The notes under the pieces were generated by a model, which did no database searches, was not told where the DNA came from, and saw only the letters and a program-made list of their open reading frames with translations. Made by a program: the position numbers and the translations under genes. A DNA stretch of 64,000 nucleotides from CAWGMT01 sp963823675. GTDB taxonomy: Bacteria; Planctomycetota; Planctomycetia; Isosphaerales; Isosphaeraceae. The stretch spans positions 294,028 through 358,027 of the forward strand of contig CAWGMT010000014.1 in the NCBI GenBank assembly GCA_963823675.1, read 5' to 3'. Positions 60,701-64,000 of this stretch are shown in pieces. How positions within the stretch are numbered: position 1 is the stretch's first letter; every line of letters begins with the position of its first letter.

Positions 60701-61461
60701 GAAGGACTGGAGCGAAGCGGTGACCCGAGTCGCCGACATCTTCGGCCATGCCATTTCCAAACTTCTCAACGCCTCAAATCTGGCCACGCTTGCAGCAAGG
60801 CTGAAGGAGAGCGTGACCGAGTACAAGGCGGACTGCGACAGTCTGCCCGATCGCCTCCAATTCGTGATGAAGAACCTCGGCGTGCCAGAAGCCGACTTCG
60901 TGAACTGCGACCGGGTGCGAACTGCGAAAGCAGTCAAGACGCTGCTGGCCAGATTGCGAGAACAAGGAACCGACCGCCCTCGTGGATGCCATCGCTCACG
61001 CCACACTCGTAACGAACAGCACGACGATGGGAAAGAGCCTCAAGTCAGCCAAGGCGCTATTGGATTGCCTGCGGACGACAAGATGGGCTTTGTTCTCGGC
61101 GGTCGCTCTGATTCAAGACGAGCGGAAGCCAGACGCCGAAACGCTCATTCAGGATGTGGGGAAGTGGCTCAAGGCTGACGAACATGCGTTGGCTGGAGGA
61201 CTGGCGAGCAAGTTGTCTGACGCCGAAGGAAGAGCGATCAAGCTGCTCACGCCGCCCAAAGTCGTCGACACAGATCCTCTGCTGCCTCGCATCGATCCCC
61301 TGAAGCCTAAGCCCGGCTGGAAACAGGTCGGCGCTGGCGGCAAGACCCGCCTGAGCCACGCGGAATCGATTTCTGAAACTCAAGGGCTGCTCCAGGAATT
61401 GGAAGGCAATCCGAAGCTGCGACTCACCGTCCAATGGACTTTGGAGGAAGAGTCGCCATGA
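57749..61461 (+). CDS. pglY: PglY: BREX type 2 ATPase, about seven frameshifts
   Basis: About 1,237 codons, start GTG 57749 (PEKLISDLLILPEKVRKGDF). Walker A in CYLHGSFGAGKSHFMAVLHL; a Walker B-like DGLILFLDELILWLA; SFVARQRDLRDLIGDNV, then helical and winged regions (NDDRLVKSLLLCALVHGVET) and a long C-terminal part ending LRLTVQWTLEEESP. It changes frame near 58010, 58180, 58320, 58590, 59105, 59720 and 60965. Each piece alone is a fragment, and together they give the usual PglY length. Its stop overlaps pglZ ATG (ATGA at 61458). Confidence 0.88.
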
Positions 61462-64000
61462 GCGTCGGCACCTTGAGTTCGCAACAACTGCGCTCCCTTG
61501 TCGAAGATAGGTGGAAGCAGGACCTGACGGCGCTGGCCATGGGACTGCACGTTGCCCGGCCGTGGAAGAGCCCCAACGTCGTCGAATTCGACTTCGGGAA
61601 GGCCCATGTTGTGCGAGCCGACACGGTGTTCCAGGTTCGTGAGGCGCTCCTGGATGCCGAGCGAAGCAACGGACGAATCATCCTGTTGACCAAGTTACGG
61701 CAAGGGGACCTGGGCAACGATGTCGTGGCACGCTTGGCCCGCAGCCGACTGTTCGCCAATCGATCATTGGGCCAGTCTCTGTTCCCTGTTCAAGGCCAAG
61801 GAACTCGATCGCTCCGTCTGCGATTCTTCGCTCGCGGAGGCCCTCCTGGAATGTGCGCCAGTCGATGGCTATCCCGCCTGTATCCGCTGGCGTTCTCGAC
61901 GCGGGAACAGTGTGGCGCGCGGCCTGTCGTCATGTGTTCGAGATGGGCGAACGGGAACCGGACCTGGTGACGCTCTTGTTGTGGGCGACGAACAAGGTCG
62001 CTTCGTCGCGCTATCTGAGCGTCAACGAGGAATTGCGGACGAGCTTACGTCAACGGTTGGTCACGAATCTCGGTGACGCCGCCGCCTCGATTCTTCGGTT
62101 TGTCGAATGCCAGGCCGGAGCCGACGCTCTGGCCCTCGCGGTGGTCTGTCAGGTGGTTTTTGGTGACGATAACACCGAGGTTTTGGATGCCGCCGCGGCA
62201 CGAATGGAGCAGTACCACCAGAACAAGCCGATCGCAAAACATGTCGGTGAATCGTTGGCTCGCATCGCAAACGATGCGATTGCCGACCTTGACCGAAGCG
62301 AAGACCCACGGCTTGCTCAACAGCATCTTCAACGGGCCGACGAACTTCTGAAACAATTCCTGTGCGACGATCACGCCCATCGCAGCCGCTTGACACTGCA
62401 TGCTTACGAACAGCGGCTGAGTCGGTTCGGCAACCAGATCACTGTGACCGTTGCCGATCCACTTCCAGAATCGATTCGGCGATGCGAAGAATTGCAAGCT
62501 GAGATTGCCGCTCACCGGCGAGCCAAGCTTGGGCAGCGCGCTCAGCAGCTTTCCCGCACCGAAATGGCTCTGCGACTCTTGCGGTGGCTTTCCGCTCCCG
62601 CGCCAGGGGCAAGGTCTTTTTCCGAGATCGCCAATCTCTACCGGAAGGAATTGGCTTTCGTCGACTGGGCACGAGAGTCCGTTTGTCGGGGCGAGGATGT
62701 CGCCGACCTGACCAAAGCCTACAAGCAACTCGATCAAGCCGTTCTGACTCGACGCGAGCAATTCAACCAGACCTTTGCCAGGTTGCTTTCCGACTGGACT
62801 GCCACTGGTTCGACGTTCAAAGACGTGTGTGGCGTGGAAGAAGTCCTGTCGCAGTTCGTCGCCAAGATCGCGGGTGCCAGCAACCGAGTCCTGTTCAAGG
62901 CCAGGAACTCGATCGCTCCGTGTGCGACTCTTCGCTCGCGGAGGCCCTCCTGGAATGTGCCCCAGTCGATGGCTATCCCCCGGTATCCGCTGGCGTTCTC
63001 GACGCGGGAACGGTGTGGCGCGCGGCCTGTCGTCATGTGTTCGAGATGGGCGAACGGGAACCGGACCAGGTGACGCTCTTGTTGTGGGCGACGAACAAGG
63101 TCGCTTCGTCCCGCTATCTGAACGTCAACGAGGAATTGCGGACGAGCTTACGTCAACGGTTGGTCACGAATCTCGGTGACGCCGCCGCCTCGATTCTTCG
63201 GTTTGTCGAATGCCAGGCCGGAGCCGACGCTCTGGCCCTCGCGGTGGTCTGCCAGGTGGTTTTTGGTGACGAGAACACTGAGGTTTTGGATGCCGCCGCG
63301 GCACGCATGGAGCAGTACCATCAGAATAAGCCGATCGCAAAACATGTCGGTCAATCGTTGGCTCGCGTCGCAAACGATGCGATTGCCGACCTTGACCGAA
63401 GCGAAGACCCACGACCTGCCCAACAGCATCTTCAGCGGGCCGACGAACTTCTGAAACAATTCCTGTGCGAGGATCACGCCTATCGCAGCCGGTTGACCTT
63501 GCATGGTTACGAACAGCGGTTGAGTCGGTTCGGCAACCAGATCGCTGTGACCGTTGACGATCCACTTCCAGAATCGATCGGGCGATGCGAAGAATTACAA
63601 GCTGAGGTTGCCGCTCACCGGCGAGCCAAGCTTGGTCAGCGCGTTGAGCAGCTTTCCCGCACCGAGATGGCTCTGCGACTCTTGCGGTGGCTTGCCGCTC
63701 CCGCGCCAGCGGCAACGTCTTTTTCCGAGATCGCCAATATCTACCGGAAGGAACTGGCTTTTGTCGACTGGGCACGCGAATCCGTCTGTCGGGGTGAGGA
63801 TGTCACCGACCTGACCGGCGCGTACAAGCAACTCGATCAAGCCGTTCTGACTCGACGCGAGCAATTCAACCGGACGTTCGCCAGGTTGCTTTCCGACTGG
63901 ACGGCAACCGGCTCGACGTTAAAAGACGTGTGCGGCGTGGAAGACGTCCTGTCGCAGTTCGTCGCCAAGATTGCTGGCGCTAACAACCGAGTCTTGTTGA
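61458..64000 (+). CDS. pglZ: PglZ: BREX type 2 phosphatase-like protein, 5' part, internally duplicated
   Basis: The start is ATG 61458 (MSVGTLSSQQLRSLVEDRW), coupled to pglY. The first about 110 codons are the PglZ N-terminal region (VARPWKSPNVVEFDFGKAHVV). Then a block of about 368 codons (KAKELDRSVCD...AGASNRVL) appears twice in tandem, copy 1 from 61786 and copy 2 from 62891. Copy 2 ends in NRVLL, where the alkaline-phosphatase core normally begins, outside the window. Several single-base indels (near 61780, 61867 and 62903) break the frame. PglZ is required for BREX defence in characterised systems. Confidence 0.85.
61786..64000. repeat. Tandem duplication of about 1.1 kb in pglZ (two copies, second runs off the window)
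   Basis: Copy 1 is 61786-62890; copy 2 starts at 62891. The offset is 1105 at the start and 1103 later. Removing one apparent insertion from copy 1 (CCCGCCTG versus CCCCCGG) and adding one base to copy 2 (GGCCAGG versus GGCCAAGG) gives a period of 1104, or 368 codons. The copies differ at scattered positions, so they are diverged and not a simple assembly repeat. Confidence 0.9.

Overview
The window is GC-rich, mostly chromosomal bacterial DNA that looks planctomycetal, most likely Isosphaeraceae-like. This is inference from the mix of genes: an M56/BlaR1-type peptidase with a long helical-repeat tail next to a BlaI regulator, a CHAT-domain remnant, a truncated Rpn-type nuclease, ExbD-like periplasmic domains, paired LptF/LptG permeases, RNase Y with YmdB, and abundant short palindromic and heptameric repeats. 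No rRNA or tRNA gene was recognised.

Layout. 0-4.4 kb: 3' part of treZ, then a minus-strand sugar isomerase/ABC permease pair and an Rpn remnant. 4.5-9.1 kb: BlaI-M56 sensor pair and a PAS histidine kinase. 9-14 kb: minus-strand envelope/lipid genes (methyltransferase, GT-C glycosyltransferase, CDP-alcohol phosphatidyltransferase, Gfo/Idh/MocA oxidoreductase). 14-19.8 kb: small hypothetical genes, a CHAT pseudogene, an ADP-ribosylglycohydrolase and a TPR protein. 19.9-27.6 kb: ABC1/UbiB kinase, LptG (with a 370-bp tandem duplication of its 5' end), LptF, aminotransferase, LpxL-like acyltransferase. 27.3-33.7 kb: ACP and ketosynthase, FAH-family protein, lipoprotein, PlsC acyltransferase, APH-like protein, hydratase, carboxymuconolactone decarboxylase. 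34-44.5 kb: ExbD-like secreted protein, ymdB-rny, MBOAT and SGNH hydrolase, M48 peptidase with zinc ribbon. 44.5-46.5 kb: a gene-poor stretch with repeats and a long hairpin.

46.6-64 kb is a type 2 BREX (Pgl) phage-defence locus: small HTH protein, pglW (NERD nuclease plus kinase), pglX (adenine methyltransferase), pglY (ATPase) and the 5' part of pglZ, which runs off the end. It is heavily decorated with inserts. A four-helix-bundle (23S-IVP/Avd-like) gene flanked by inverted heptamer arrays sits between pglW and pglX. Related heptamer inserts lie inside pglX and pglW. A zeta-like P-loop protein with a small partner, a UPF0175 protein and a Phd/VapC pair lie between pglX and pglY. pglZ carries an internal tandem duplication of about 1.1 kb.

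Caveat: many otherwise good genes are broken by single-base indels (roughly 18 outside BREX, more than 20 inside it). In most cases adding or removing one base restores a full-length family member, so sequencing or assembly error is the simplest explanation; true decay of the BREX locus is the alternative. I annotate such genes as one CDS and give the approximate break points.
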